Below are positions 15,601 through 22,839 of a stretch of DNA of 32,499 nucleotides, one piece after another. The notes under the pieces were generated by a model. The model had not been told where the DNA came from. It worked only from the letters and a program-made list of their open reading frames with translations, and ran no database searches. The stretch lies in NCBI GenBank assembly GCA_027490915.1, contig JAIXXG010000091.1, forward strand, positions 1-32,499, read 5' to 3'. The number at the start of each line of letters is the position of its first letter. Position 1 is the stretch's first letter. Both the position numbers and the translations under genes were made by a program. Source of the stretch: Microbacteriaceae bacterium (lineage in GTDB: Bacteria > Actinomycetota > Actinomycetes > Actinomycetales > Microbacteriaceae).

Positions 15601-16373
15601 AGGAAGTCGCCGAAGCCCATCGACTCGCACTTCTTGATGCCGGGCACCATGAGGGCCCGTGTGCCATCGGGCTTCGGGAGGTCGATCGCGATGCCGAGGT
15701 TGATGTGGGCGGGGGTGACGACCACGGGCTTGCCGTCGACCTCGTCGTAGAAGACGTTCTGGCTCGGGAACTCTTTCAGGGCGCGCACCATCGCCCAGGC
15801 GATGAGGTGCGTGAAGCTGACCTTGCCGCCGCGCGCGCGCTTGAGGTGGTTGTTGATGACGATGCGGTTGTCGATCATCAGCTTCGCGGGGATGGTGCGC
15901 ACGCTCGTCGCCGTCGGCACCGAGAGGCTCGCATCCATGTTGCTCGCGAGGGTCTTGGCCATGCCCTTGAGCGGCGTCACGATGTCGTCGAGCTCGCCGT
16001 CGCCGTCGGCATCGACGTGCGCTGCCGGGCCCGCGGGCGCGGGGGCCTGGGCGGGAATCGGCGTCGGCTGCGGGGCGATCGAGGTCGTGCGCGCGACGGG
16101 GTGGCTGCCGGTGCTGGGGGCAGCTGCGGGGGCGGGCGCCTCGGCGGGGGCCACCTCGGTGGCGACGGATGCCGCTGCCGGGCTCGCGGACTCGGGGGCC
16201 GCGCCTCCGGTCGTGGTGGCGTGGTACTTCTCGAGAATCGGCCACCAGGATGGGTCGACCGCGTTCTTGTCGACCTTGTACTGCTCGTACAGCTCGTCCA
16301 CGAGCCACTCGTTGGCCCCGAATTCGCCCGCGGCGTTGCCGTCAGGGCCGACTCCGGTCACTTGGCTTGACAC
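12651..16373 (-). CDS. kgd: Multifunctional 2-oxoglutarate decarboxylase/dehydrogenase E1-E2 protein (Kgd/SucA)
   Basis: A 1240-residue actinobacterial Kgd, which feeds 2-oxoglutarate into the TCA cycle with ThDP. Order: E1 N-terminal segment (about 17-50, FGANEWLVDELYEQYK); an Ala/Pro-rich linker (about 55-125); an E2-like acyltransferase domain (about 127-370, with TYDHRVIQGAGSGEF at 341-355) without a lipoyl domain, as known for this family; then the E1 dehydrogenase with HRGRLNVL, the ThDP motif start G-D-A-A-M-A-G-Q-G and the C-terminal transketolase region ending in EPENQGAWPFLALE. The GTG at 16373 is chosen because homology starts soon after it; the ribosome binding site is weak. GarA, the usual inhibitor, is not in the window. 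It converges on rsrA. Confidence 0.96.
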   Translation of the reverse strand: MSSQVTGVGPDGNAAGEFGANEWLVDELYEQYKVDKNAVDPSWWPILEKYHATTTGGAAPESASPAAASVATEVAPAEAPAPAAAPSTGSHPVARTTSIAPQPTPIPAQAPAPAGPAAHVDADGDGELDDIVTPLKGMAKTLASNMDASLSVPTATSVRTIPAKLMIDNRIVINNHLKRARGGKVSFTHLIAWAMVRALKEFPSQNVFYDEVDGKPVVVTPAHINLGIAIDLPKPDGTRALMVPGIKKCESMGFGDFLVAYEDVVKRARDNKLVAGDFQGNTISLTNPGGIGTVHSVPRLMKGQGAIIGAGALEYPAEFQGMSQATLADLGIGKTVTLTSTYDHRVIQGAGSGEFLKKVHELLIGERHFYEDIFADLRIPYDPIHWAQDIHVDLADQINKTARVHELINAYRVRGHLMADVDPLEYRQRSHPDLDISSHGLTFWDLDREFVTAGFGGRRTMLLREVLGVLRDTYCRTVGIEYMHIQDPEQRRWFQERLEKPYQKPTHDEQMRILGKLNQAEAFETFLQTKYVGQKRFSLEGGESVIPLLDEVLQGAAEQGLDEVAIGMAHRGRLNVLANIAGKTYGQIFREFEGTQDVKSVQGSGDVKYHLGTEGVFTAMSGQQVAVSLAANPSHLEAVNGVLEGIVRAKQDRKGDGSYSTMAVLVHGDAAMAGQGVVLETLQLSQLRAYRTGGTIHVVINNQVGFTTPPGEGRSSTYSTDVAKTIQAPIFHVNGDDPEAVVRVAEIAFAYRQAFNRDVVIDLVCYRRRGHNEGDDPSMTQPLMYNLIEAKRSVRTLYTEALVGRGDITEEEFEAAHRDFQDRLEVAFAETHAAQTGTLPVVGGTAAQPADDGVVEPESTAVDVAVIQHIGDAHDNMPAGFTVHGKLQAMLKKRVEMSRQGQIDWGFGELLALGSLLMEGTPVRMAGQDSRRGTFVQRHAVLHDRVNGQEWLPLANLSENQAKFWIYDSLLSEYAAMGFEYGYSVERPDALVLWEAQFGDFANGAQTIIDEFISSAEQKWNQRSSVVLLLPHGYEGQGPDHSSARIERFLQLAAEDNMTIARPSTPASYFHLLRRQAYARPRRPLVVFTPKAMLRLRGATSEVADFTNGRFEPVIDDASITDAGAVRRVLLHAGKIHYDLKSEIEKRGTTGVALVRLEQYYPLPEAQLRAALDRYPNAEVVWVQDEPENQGAWPFLALETQKRGMKPMRVVSRPASASPATGSSKRSAQEHADIMDAALA

Positions 16374-16541
16374 AGCCGACCGCCCACTTTCGCTTCACAT
16401 CGATGGGTGTGGAACCGGCGGCGCCGTCTCTGGCGTCGCCCGTGCAAGCTTAACGGCTTCACGGCCCGCATCCTGCCCAACGGCGATGTCGGCGGCATTA
16501 AATCCGCGCGATCTTCGCGGTGCCGCATCGGCGGGCGCGGC

Positions 16542-16547
16542 TATACT
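16542..16547 (+). promoter_or_regulatory. Candidate -10 box for the CNNM operon
   Basis: TATACT is a near-consensus -10 hexamer and would start a transcript near 16555, about 80 nt before the gene at 16636. The -35 region is not a clear match. The gap 16374-16635 also must hold the kgd promoter, on the minus strand, for which I see no convincing box. Confidence 0.5.
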
Positions 16548-16556
16548 CCTCACGTT

Positions 16557-16646
16557 ATGGAGCCTCCGAGTACGGGTCACGCACCCGCCACCGACGAACC
16601 CAGCCATAGACCCTCGCCGATGAGGGGAGGCGCGCATGGGCTCTGA
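16557..16646 (+). CDS. Possible 29-residue leader peptide (uORF)
   Basis: An ATG lies 9 nt after TATACT, near the expected transcript start, and opens a frame of 29 codons that ends in TGA inside the start of the next gene. The peptide is MEPPSTGHAPATDEPSHRPS followed by nine more residues; it has no known motif. Translation could be leaderless. It may only be chance, as frames are often open at this base composition. Confidence 0.25.
   Translation: MEPPSTGHAPATDEPSHRPSPMRGGAHGL
16562..16631 (+). promoter_or_regulatory. Structured leader with an anti-Shine-Dalgarno segment
   Basis: GCCTCC (16562-16567) is complementary to GGAGGC (16626-16631), which contains the ribosome binding site of the CNNM gene. 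Two local hairpins are also possible: CGGGT-N5-ACCCG (16573-16587) and CCCTC-N6-GAGGG (16611-16626), the latter ending at the ribosome binding site. This could be regulatory RNA, but each stem is short. Confidence 0.35.
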
Positions 16647-17982
16647 GTGGATCGGAGTGCTCGCGGGCGTCGTCCTCACCATCGGCACCGGTTTCTTCGT
16701 GGCGAGCGAGTTCTCGCTGATCAACCTCGACCGCTCCGAGCTCGAGGCCCGTCAGGCCCGCGGCGAGAAGCGCCTCGGTCCGACGATCGCGGCGCTGAAG
16801 ATCACCTCGACGCATCTGTCGAGCGCGCAGCTGGGCATCACGCTCACCACCCTGCTCACGGGCTTCCTCATGGAGCCCGCGATCTCGAGCCTGCTCTCCG
16901 GCCCGCTCACCGCGATCGGGCTGCCGGCCCCGGCCGTTCCGGTCGTCGGCTCGATCACGGCCGTCGTCATCGCGACCCTGCTGTCGATGATCGTCGGCGA
17001 GCTCGTGCCCAAGAACTTCGCGCTGAGCCTGCCGCGCCAGACCGCGAAGGTCGTGGTGCCGTTCCAGTGGGCCTTCACCACGGTCTTCCGCCCGGCGATC
17101 GCGCTGCTCAACGGCTCGGCGAACGCGATCCTCCGGGCGATGGGCGTCGACCCCAAGGAGGAGCTGAGCGGTGCCCGCACGGCAGAGGAGCTCGCTTCGC
17201 TCGTCCGCCGCTCGGCCAGCCAGGGCAGCCTCGACCACGACACGGCGACCCTGCTGTCGCGCACGCTCGCGTTCTCGCAGCTCACCGCGGCCGACGTCAT
17301 GACGCCGCGCCCGCGCGTCGAGGCGGTCGAGCGCGGTGACAGCGCGCAGGCGGTCATCGACCTCGCGCGCCGCACGGGCCACTCGCGCTTCCCGGTGATC
17401 GACGAGTCGATCGACGACATCGTCGGCATCGTGCACGTCAAGCAGGCCGTGGCCGTGCCCCGCGATCGCCGCGCCGAGGTTCCGGCCTCGGCGCTGCAGA
17501 GCGAGGCGCTGCGGGTGCCCGAGACGATGGTGCTCGACACCCTGCTGGCCGAGCTGCGCGGCCGCGGCTACCAGATGGCGATCGTCGTCGACGAGTACGG
17601 CGGCACCGCCGGCGTCACCACCCTCGAAGACCTGGTCGAAGAGCTCGTCGGCGAGGTGAGCGACGAGCACGACCGCGCGCGCGTCGACGTCGTCCGCTCG
17701 CGCAACTGGCTGACCTTCCCCGGCATGCTGCGCCCCGATGAGCTGCTCGACCGCGCCGGCGTCACCGTTCCCGACGATGGCCCGTGGGAGACGGTCGGCG
17801 GCTTCCTCATGGCCGAGCTCGGCCGCCTTCCCGAGGTGGGCGACACCGTCGAGATCGCCTCCGGCACGTTCCGCATCGAGCGGCTGGATGGCCGCCGCAT
17901 CGATCGCGTGCGCTTCACCCCTGTCGCCACGGGCGAGATCGCCCTGCCGGCCGCGGCCGCCGATGAGGGGGGTGCCCGATGA
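16636..17982 (+). CDS. CNNM/CorC-type membrane protein with CBS pair and CorC_HlyC domain
   Basis: A 448-residue 'hemolysin-family' protein of the DUF21-CBS-CorC type, related to magnesium-efflux CNNM proteins. The DUF21 membrane part covers about 1-175 (ASEFSLINLDRSELEARQARG, SSAQLGITLTTLLTGFLMEP, and the G-E-L-V-P-K-N motif). CBS repeats lie at about 215-335 (ADVMTPRPRVEAV; G-T-A-G-V-T-T-L-E-D-L-V-E-E-L-V-G-E-V). The C-terminal CorC_HlyC domain (about 350-435) holds a G-G-F-L-M-A-E-L-G-x-L-P segment. The start at 16636 has GGGGAGG 5 nt upstream. The 3' end overlaps the next gene by 4 nt. Most such proteins are annotated as hemolysins by old similarity; ion transport is the more likely role. 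Confidence 0.92.
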   Translation: MGSEWIGVLAGVVLTIGTGFFVASEFSLINLDRSELEARQARGEKRLGPTIAALKITSTHLSSAQLGITLTTLLTGFLMEPAISSLLSGPLTAIGLPAPAVPVVGSITAVVIATLLSMIVGELVPKNFALSLPRQTAKVVVPFQWAFTTVFRPAIALLNGSANAILRAMGVDPKEELSGARTAEELASLVRRSASQGSLDHDTATLLSRTLAFSQLTAADVMTPRPRVEAVERGDSAQAVIDLARRTGHSRFPVIDESIDDIVGIVHVKQAVAVPRDRRAEVPASALQSEALRVPETMVLDTLLAELRGRGYQMAIVVDEYGGTAGVTTLEDLVEELVGEVSDEHDRARVDVVRSRNWLTFPGMLRPDELLDRAGVTVPDDGPWETVGGFLMAELGRLPEVGDTVEIASGTFRIERLDGRRIDRVRFTPVATGEIALPAAAADEGGAR

Positions 17983-19028
17983 CCGAGGCCGACTGGTGGG
18001 GCATCGCGTGGCTGTTCGTGCTGCTCGCGGCCAACGCGTTCTTCGTCGGCGCCGAGTTCGCGGTCGTCGCCGCGAAGCGCTCGCAGGTCGAGCCGCGCGC
18101 CGAGGCCGGCTCGCGGGCCGCGAAGACCGCGCTCTGGGCGATGGAGCACGCGACCCTCATGCTCGCCACCTGCCAGCTGGGCATCACGATCTGCTCGCTG
18201 CTGATCCTGAACGTCTCCGAGCCGGCCATCAAGCACCTGCTCGAGATCCCGCTCGGGCTCACCGGTCTGAGCCCCGCCTGGATCGCCGGCATCGCCTTCG
18301 CGATCGCCCTGCTGCTCGTCACCTACCTCCACGTGGTGTTCGGTGAGATGGTGCCGAAGAACCTCTCGTTCTCGCTGCCGACGCGCGCCGTGCTGATTCT
18401 TGCGCCGCCGCTCGTGCTGGTCTCGCGCATCTTCGGCCCCGTCATCCGGGGATTGAATGCGATCGCGAACGGCATCCTGCGCCTGTTCCGCGTCGAGCCG
18501 AAGAACGAGGCGGCGAGCGCGTTCACCCTCGATGAGGTCGAGACGATCGTGCGGCAATCGACGCGCGAGGGGCTGTTGACCGACACGACCGGTGCGCTCA
18601 CGGCCGCGTTCGAGTTCACGAGCAAGGTGGTCGCCGATGTGGCGCTGCCGATGGATGCCCTCACCTCGCTACCCGACGACGCGAGCGCTCTCGACGTCGA
18701 GCGCGCGGTCGCCCAGCGCGGGTTCAGCCGCTACGTACTGGTCGACGAGGCGGGCGAGCCCACCGGCTACCTGCACCTGAAAGACGTCATCGACCTGCCC
18801 GACGACGAGCTCGACGACCCGGTGCCGCCGAAGCGCATCCGCCGCCTGGTGTCGATTCCGGCGACGGCCGAGCTGGAGGATGCGCTCGCCGTCATGCGGC
18901 GCACGGGTGCCCACGTGGCGCGCGCCGCCGATTCTGAGGGCCGCACGACGGGCGTGCTCTTCCTGGAGGACATCATCGAGGAGCTCGTCGGCGAGGTGCA
19001 GGACGCGACGCAGCGCCGCGGGCGCTAG
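17979..19028 (+). CDS. CNNM/CorC-type membrane protein without CorC_HlyC domain
   Basis: A 349-residue paralog of the preceding protein. The DUF21 part (about 1-185) has NAFFVGAEFAVVAAKRSQVE, CQLGITICSLLILNVSEPA and the conserved GEMVPKNLSFSLPTRAVL. A CBS pair follows (about 200-345), ending in F-L-E-D-I-I-E-E-L-V-G-E-V-Q-D. The chain stops 8 residues later, so the CorC_HlyC domain found in the first protein is missing. The tandem pair, one long and one short, linked by ATGA, suggests a heterodimer, which is inference. It ends 4 bp before the convergent old-yellow-enzyme gene. Confidence 0.9.
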   Translation: MTEADWWGIAWLFVLLAANAFFVGAEFAVVAAKRSQVEPRAEAGSRAAKTALWAMEHATLMLATCQLGITICSLLILNVSEPAIKHLLEIPLGLTGLSPAWIAGIAFAIALLLVTYLHVVFGEMVPKNLSFSLPTRAVLILAPPLVLVSRIFGPVIRGLNAIANGILRLFRVEPKNEAASAFTLDEVETIVRQSTREGLLTDTTGALTAAFEFTSKVVADVALPMDALTSLPDDASALDVERAVAQRGFSRYVLVDEAGEPTGYLHLKDVIDLPDDELDDPVPPKRIRRLVSIPATAELEDALAVMRRTGAHVARAADSEGRTTGVLFLEDIIEELVGEVQDATQRRGR

Positions 19029-19032
19029 TTCG

Positions 19033-20202
19033 TCAGCGGTAGGCGCGGCGGTACTGCGGCGGCGTGCCGACGGGCACCCCGTCGACCTCGGCGCCGAGGG
19101 CGCGGGCGAATCGCAGCGCCGCGTGCGGGTCGCGCATGAACTCGCGGCCCATCATGACGGCGTCGGCGCGCCCGGAGGCGACGATCTCCTCCGCCTGCGC
19201 GGGCTCGGTGATGAGCCCGACGGCGTTGACGAGCACGTCGCCCTCGCGGCCCACCGTCTCGGCGAAGGGCACTTGGTAGCCCGGGCCCACCTCGATGCGT
19301 GCGCGCACGAGTCCGCCCGACGAGATGTCGAAGAGGTCGGCCCCCGCATCCTGCGCCCACGCGGCGACGATGGCGGTGTCGTGCTCGTTCCAGCCCCGGA
19401 TCTTGTCAGCACCGTCGCCGCTGTCGGCGAGGCCGTGCGCCGCGAGCCAGTCGTCGTCGACCCAGTCGCTCGCCGAGAACCGCACGAGGATGGGCACGTC
19501 GACGGCGGCGCGCACCGCGCGCACGATGTCGAGCAGCAGTCGGGCGCGGTTCTCGAGGGTGCCGCCCCACTCGTCGTCGCGGCGGTTCGACAGCGGCGAG
19601 AGGAACTGGTGCAGCAGGTAGCCGTGGGCGGCGTGGATCTCGACGAGGTCGAAGCCCGCCTCGATGCTGCGGCGAGCGGCGTCGGCGAACGCGGCGACGA
19701 GGTCGTGGATGCCCTGCGCGTCGAGCGCGACCGGCTCGGCGTACCCCTCGAACGCGATCGCCGAGGCCGAGACGGTCTGCCAGCCGCCGAGCTCGGCGGG
19801 CACGGTGCCCGAGCCCGAGGCGCCGTTGGTCATCGCTCCCCACTCGGGATAGACCGAGGCCTTGCGCCCGGCGTGCGCCAGCTGGATGCCCGCGGCCGCG
19901 CCCTGGGTGTGGATGAAGTCGGTGACCCGGCGCCACGCGGCGACCTGCGCGTCGTTCCAGATGCCGGTGTCGTGCGGGCTGATGCGCCCCTCCGGCACGA
20001 CCGCGGTCGCCTCGGCGACGACCAGCCCGGCGCCGCCGCGTGCGAACGAGCCGAGGTGCACGAGGTGCCAGTCGGTCGGCACGCCGTCGCGCTCGGTCAC
20101 GGTGTACTGGCACAGCGGCGACACCCACAGCCGGTTGCGCAGGGTCAGCTCGCCGGGGAGGGTCGGGCGGAGGGTCAGCGGGGAGAACAGTGCGGAGGTC
20201 AC
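19033..20202 (-). CDS. Old-yellow-enzyme family NADH:flavin oxidoreductase (YqjM-like)
   Basis: FMN-dependent ene-reductase, 389 residues, that reduces activated C=C bonds such as those of enones and quinones using NAD(P)H. Motifs: S-P-L-C-Q-Y-T near residue 40, the first strand of the TIM barrel, with the YqjM-type cysteine; H-A-G-R-K-A-S; the catalytic E-I-H-A-A-H-G-Y-L-L-H-Q-F-L-S-P; R-x-D-E-W-G-G-T-L-E-N-R; and M-M-G-R-E-F near the end. The C-terminal P-P-Q-Y-R-R-A-Y-R resembles the arginine-finger tail of YqjM enzymes. I chose GTG at 20202, where homology starts; the frame is open to 20271. A GGAAT motif lies 32 bp upstream on the same strand. Confidence 0.9.
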   Translation of the reverse strand: MTSALFSPLTLRPTLPGELTLRNRLWVSPLCQYTVTERDGVPTDWHLVHLGSFARGGAGLVVAEATAVVPEGRISPHDTGIWNDAQVAAWRRVTDFIHTQGAAAGIQLAHAGRKASVYPEWGAMTNGASGSGTVPAELGGWQTVSASAIAFEGYAEPVALDAQGIHDLVAAFADAARRSIEAGFDLVEIHAAHGYLLHQFLSPLSNRRDDEWGGTLENRARLLLDIVRAVRAAVDVPILVRFSASDWVDDDWLAAHGLADSGDGADKIRGWNEHDTAIVAAWAQDAGADLFDISSGGLVRARIEVGPGYQVPFAETVGREGDVLVNAVGLITEPAQAEEIVASGRADAVMMGREFMRDPHAALRFARALGAEVDGVPVGTPPQYRRAYR

Positions 20203-20291
20203 GCTGAGAGTCAAGCGCAGGTCGTCTGGGCGTATTCCGCGGGGGATGCACGCTCGGCCGATCGAGAGCACCGCGCGGCTCCGCTCGTGGG

Positions 20292-20297
20292 TAGGGT
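20292..20297 (+). promoter_or_regulatory. Candidate -10 box for leaderless nnrD
   Basis: TAGGGT fits TANNNT and ends 6 nt before the GTG at 20304, with no Shine-Dalgarno sequence in between. Confidence 0.45.
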
Positions 20298-20303
20298 GAC
20301 GGC

Positions 20304-21185
20304 GTGAGTGACGAGCACGAGCTGACGCCGGCCGAGGCCGCCGCCCTCGTGCGCGTGCCGACGCACGGCGACGACAAGTACGCGCGCGGAGTGCTCGGCC
20401 TGCTCACCGGCTCGAGCCGGTATCCGGGCGCCGCGGTGCTCGGCGTCGAGGCCGCTCTGCGCACCGGCGTCGGCATGGTGCGCTACCTCGGCACCGCGCG
20501 GGCCGCCGACCTCGTGCTGCAGCGCCGGCCCGAGGCCGTGACGGAGCCCGGCCGGGTGCAGGCGTGGGTCGTGGGCTCGGGAATGCCGCTGCTCGGCGCC
20601 GACGCGACCGGCGCGGCCGGGGAGCCCCTCGACTCCGCGACCGCCGAGCACGTGCGGGCGGCGCTCGCGAGCGGGCATCCGCTGATCATCGACGCCGGGG
20701 CGATCACCCCGACCGTGCTCGCCGCGGCGACCGGGCCCGTGATCATCACCCCGCACGCGGGCGAGCTCGCGCGCCTCACCGGGGCCGACGCCTCCGCCGT
20801 GCGCGCAGAGCCGGTCGCAGCGGCTCGGGCCGCCGCCGAACGCTTCGGGGTCGCCGTGCTGCTCAAGGGGCACACCACGCGGGTGGTCGCGCCCGGCGGA
20901 CCGGTGCTCGTCGCGCGGCAGGCTCCGGCGTGGCTGGCCACCGCGGGGGCGGGGGATGCTCTCGCGGGCATCCTCGGAGCCCTCGCCGCCACGCACGCCG
21001 CCGCGAGCCCACTCGACAACACCCCCGTCGACCTCGCGCACCTCGCCCGCCTGGGTGCGGCCGCCGCCGTGCTGCACGGCCTCGCGGCGACCCGCGCGTC
21101 GGCCGGCGGTCCGCTCACCGTGCTCGACCTGTGCGCGGCCCTGCCCGCGACGATCGCCGCGCTGCTCGACGCATCAGCGCGCTGA
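20304..21185 (+). CDS. nnrD: ADP-dependent NAD(P)H-hydrate dehydratase (NnrD-type)
   Basis: Repairs hydrated NADH and NADPH (NADHX, NADPHX) by dehydration with ADP. The 293 residues cover the ribokinase-like dehydratase domain only; the epimerase half (NnrE) is absent here and must be encoded elsewhere. Motifs: HGDDKYARGVLGLLTGSSRY, PGAAVLGVEAALRTGVGMVRY, P-V-I-I-T-P-H-A-G-E-L-A-R-L, L-L-K-G-H-T-T and W-L-A-T-A-G-A-G-D-A-L-A-G-I-L-G, with the Asp in G-A-G-D as the catalytic residue. The gene is divergent from the flavin oxidoreductase, a fitting neighbour for NAD(P)H repair, though this may be chance. Confidence 0.92.
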   Translation: MSDEHELTPAEAAALVRVPTHGDDKYARGVLGLLTGSSRYPGAAVLGVEAALRTGVGMVRYLGTARAADLVLQRRPEAVTEPGRVQAWVVGSGMPLLGADATGAAGEPLDSATAEHVRAALASGHPLIIDAGAITPTVLAAATGPVIITPHAGELARLTGADASAVRAEPVAAARAAAERFGVAVLLKGHTTRVVAPGGPVLVARQAPAWLATAGAGDALAGILGALAATHAAASPLDNTPVDLAHLARLGAAAAVLHGLAATRASAGGPLTVLDLCAALPATIAALLDASAR

Positions 21186-21193
21186 GCCCCGAC

Positions 21194-21199
21194 TACCCT
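21194..21199 (+). promoter_or_regulatory. Candidate -10 box for leaderless GT87-like gene
   Basis: TACCCT fits TANNNT and ends 6 nt before the ATG at 21206. It lies between the nnrD stop and that ATG, a gap of only 20 nt. Confidence 0.4.
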
Positions 21200-21205
21200 C
21201 GAGGT

Positions 21206-22522
21206 ATGCCCGCGCCTGAACCGACGCTCGATCGCGCGGTGTCGCTCGTGCGCGCGCGCGAGGTCGTCGGGCTGATCGGCGGCAGCGCCATCACCCTGTG
21301 GCTCGTGTTCGGCGCCGTGCACCTCTGGCTCGGCTACCTCAACCTCTACGGCCCCGGCCTGCCGATGGGCGACGTCACCTACGTGTACCTGTTCTGGGTC
21401 GAGCGCGGCCTGCTCGGCAACGAGTGGGTCGGCATCGACACCTCGTGGGTCTACCCGCTGCTCGCGCTCGTGCCGATGCTGGCCTCGTACGTGTTCGGGC
21501 CCGACCTGTACGGCTCGACGTGGCTGACGATCGTCATGATGCTCAACGCCGCCGCCCTCGTGGCGATCATCGGGGTGCAGGAGCGCGCGCGGCACGCCGC
21601 GATCGCCTGGTGGTGGATGCTCTACCTCGTGCTGCTCGGCCCCATCGCGCTCGGCCGCATCGACGCCGTCACGGTGCCCGTGGCGCTCGTCGCCGTCATG
21701 CTCATCGCGCGGCATCCGAGGTGGGGCGGCGCGCTGCTGGCCGTCGGCGCCTGGATCAAGGTCTGGCCCGCGGGGGTACTGCTCGCTGCCCTCATCGCCC
21801 TTCGCGACCGCGGGGCCGTGATGGCCGCCGCGGTCGGCACCTCGATGGTGGTCGTGGCGGCGGGCATCGCGCTCGGCGGCGCCTCCGCTCTGCTGACCCC
21901 GATCACCGAGCAGACCGGCCGCGGCCTGCAGGTCGAGGCGCCGATCTCGACCGTGTGGCTCTGGGCGGCGGCCGCGGGCGAGTGGGCCGCCCGGGTGTAC
22001 TACGACGAGGGCATTCTGACCTGGCAGGTCATCGGTGACGGCAGCGCGCAGGCGGCCGCGGCGATGACCCCGCTGCTCGCCCTCACGGTGGTGGTCATCG
22101 CGGGGCTCGGGCTGCTCGCGATGCGGCGCGGGGTCGACGAGGTCGTGCTGTTCCCGGTGCTCGCGCTCGCGATGGTGATGGCGCTCATCACCGTCAACAA
22201 GGTCGGTTCGCCGCAGTTCGCCACCTGGATCGCCGTGCCCGTCGTGCTCGGGCTCGCCTGGCAGCGCTGGGGCGGGGTGTCGTTCCGCGTGCCTGCGGTG
22301 CTCGCGCTCGCCATCGCCGCGCTCACGCAGGTCGTCTACCCGGTGCTGTATGCGAACCTGTTGTCGCTCGAGCTCGGCATGCTGCTCGTGCTGACGGCGC
22401 GCAATCTGCTGTACGTCGTGCTGCTGGGCTGGGCGGTCGGTCAGCTGGTCATGCTGTGCTGGCGGCCGGCCCGCGCCGCCGCGCTCGAGCCTGTTCGCGC
22501 TCAGGAAGGAGCATCCGCGTGA
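21206..22522 (+). CDS. Multi-helix membrane protein, GT87/DUF2029 glycosyltransferase-like
   Basis: A 438-residue polytopic membrane protein with about ten or more helices. The layout is that of actinobacterial GT87 (DUF2029) polyprenyl-phosphate mannosyltransferases: a first extracytoplasmic loop with an acidic patch (V-W-I/x-D region, V-E-R-G-L-L-G-N-E-W-V-G-I-D), several helices, and the motif W-I-K-V-W-P, comparable to the K-x-[WY]-P signature of the family, near residue 190. If correct, it would add mannose or arabinose units to wall glycans outside the membrane. The acceptor cannot be predicted. The stop overlaps the next gene by 4 nt. Confidence 0.72.
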   Translation: MPAPEPTLDRAVSLVRAREVVGLIGGSAITLWLVFGAVHLWLGYLNLYGPGLPMGDVTYVYLFWVERGLLGNEWVGIDTSWVYPLLALVPMLASYVFGPDLYGSTWLTIVMMLNAAALVAIIGVQERARHAAIAWWWMLYLVLLGPIALGRIDAVTVPVALVAVMLIARHPRWGGALLAVGAWIKVWPAGVLLAALIALRDRGAVMAAAVGTSMVVVAAGIALGGASALLTPITEQTGRGLQVEAPISTVWLWAAAAGEWAARVYYDEGILTWQVIGDGSAQAAAAMTPLLALTVVVIAGLGLLAMRRGVDEVVLFPVLALAMVMALITVNKVGSPQFATWIAVPVVLGLAWQRWGGVSFRVPAVLALAIAALTQVVYPVLYANLLSLELGMLLVLTARNLLYVVLLGWAVGQLVMLCWRPARAAALEPVRAQEGASA

Positions 22523-22839
22523 TCGTCGCGTTCTCGGTCGCCCCCTCGGGCGGCTCGTCGTCGGATTCGGTGCACGATGCGGTCGCCGCCGCCGTGCGCA
22601 TCGTGCGCGAGTCGGGCCTGCCCAACCGCACCTCGTCGATGTTCACCGAGATCGAGGGGGAGTGGGACGAGGTCATGGATGTCGTCAAGCGCGCCTCCCT
22701 CGCCGTGGCCGAGCACGGAACCCGCGTATCGCTCGTGCTGAAGGCCGACTACCGGCCCGGGCACACCGGCGAGCTCGACGGCAAGGTGCAGCGGCTCGAG
22801 CAGGCGCTCGCCGCCACCGAGGCGGAGGGCACCGCGTGA
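22519..22839 (+). CDS. MTH1187/YkoF-type thiamine-binding protein (DUF77)
   Basis: A 106-residue protein of the MTH1187 family (DUF77), which forms a ferredoxin-like dimer or tetramer and binds thiamine. Visible blocks are I-V-A-F-S-V-A-P-S-G, A-V-R-I-V-R-E-S-G-L, T-S-S-M-F-T-E-I-E-G-E-W-D-E-V-M and V-S-L-V-L-K-A-D-Y-R-P-G. The GTG at 22519 overlaps the previous stop, with AGGAAGGA 8 nt upstream; it again overlaps the following gene by 4 nt. Together with the MFS gene next to it, it may serve metabolite uptake or export, but thiamine transport for the partner is only inference. Confidence 0.88.
   Translation: MIVAFSVAPSGGSSSDSVHDAVAAAVRIVRESGLPNRTSSMFTEIEGEWDEVMDVVKRASLAVAEHGTRVSLVLKADYRPGHTGELDGKVQRLEQALAATEAEGTA

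Noticed and set aside
12681-16370. A 1229-codon open frame on the plus strand across kgd
   Set aside because: It lies wholly antisense to kgd, which has clear E1 and E2 motifs. Its translation is low-complexity (Arg, Val, Asp, Gly, Leu rich) with no recognisable domain; such frames arise from third-position GC bias.
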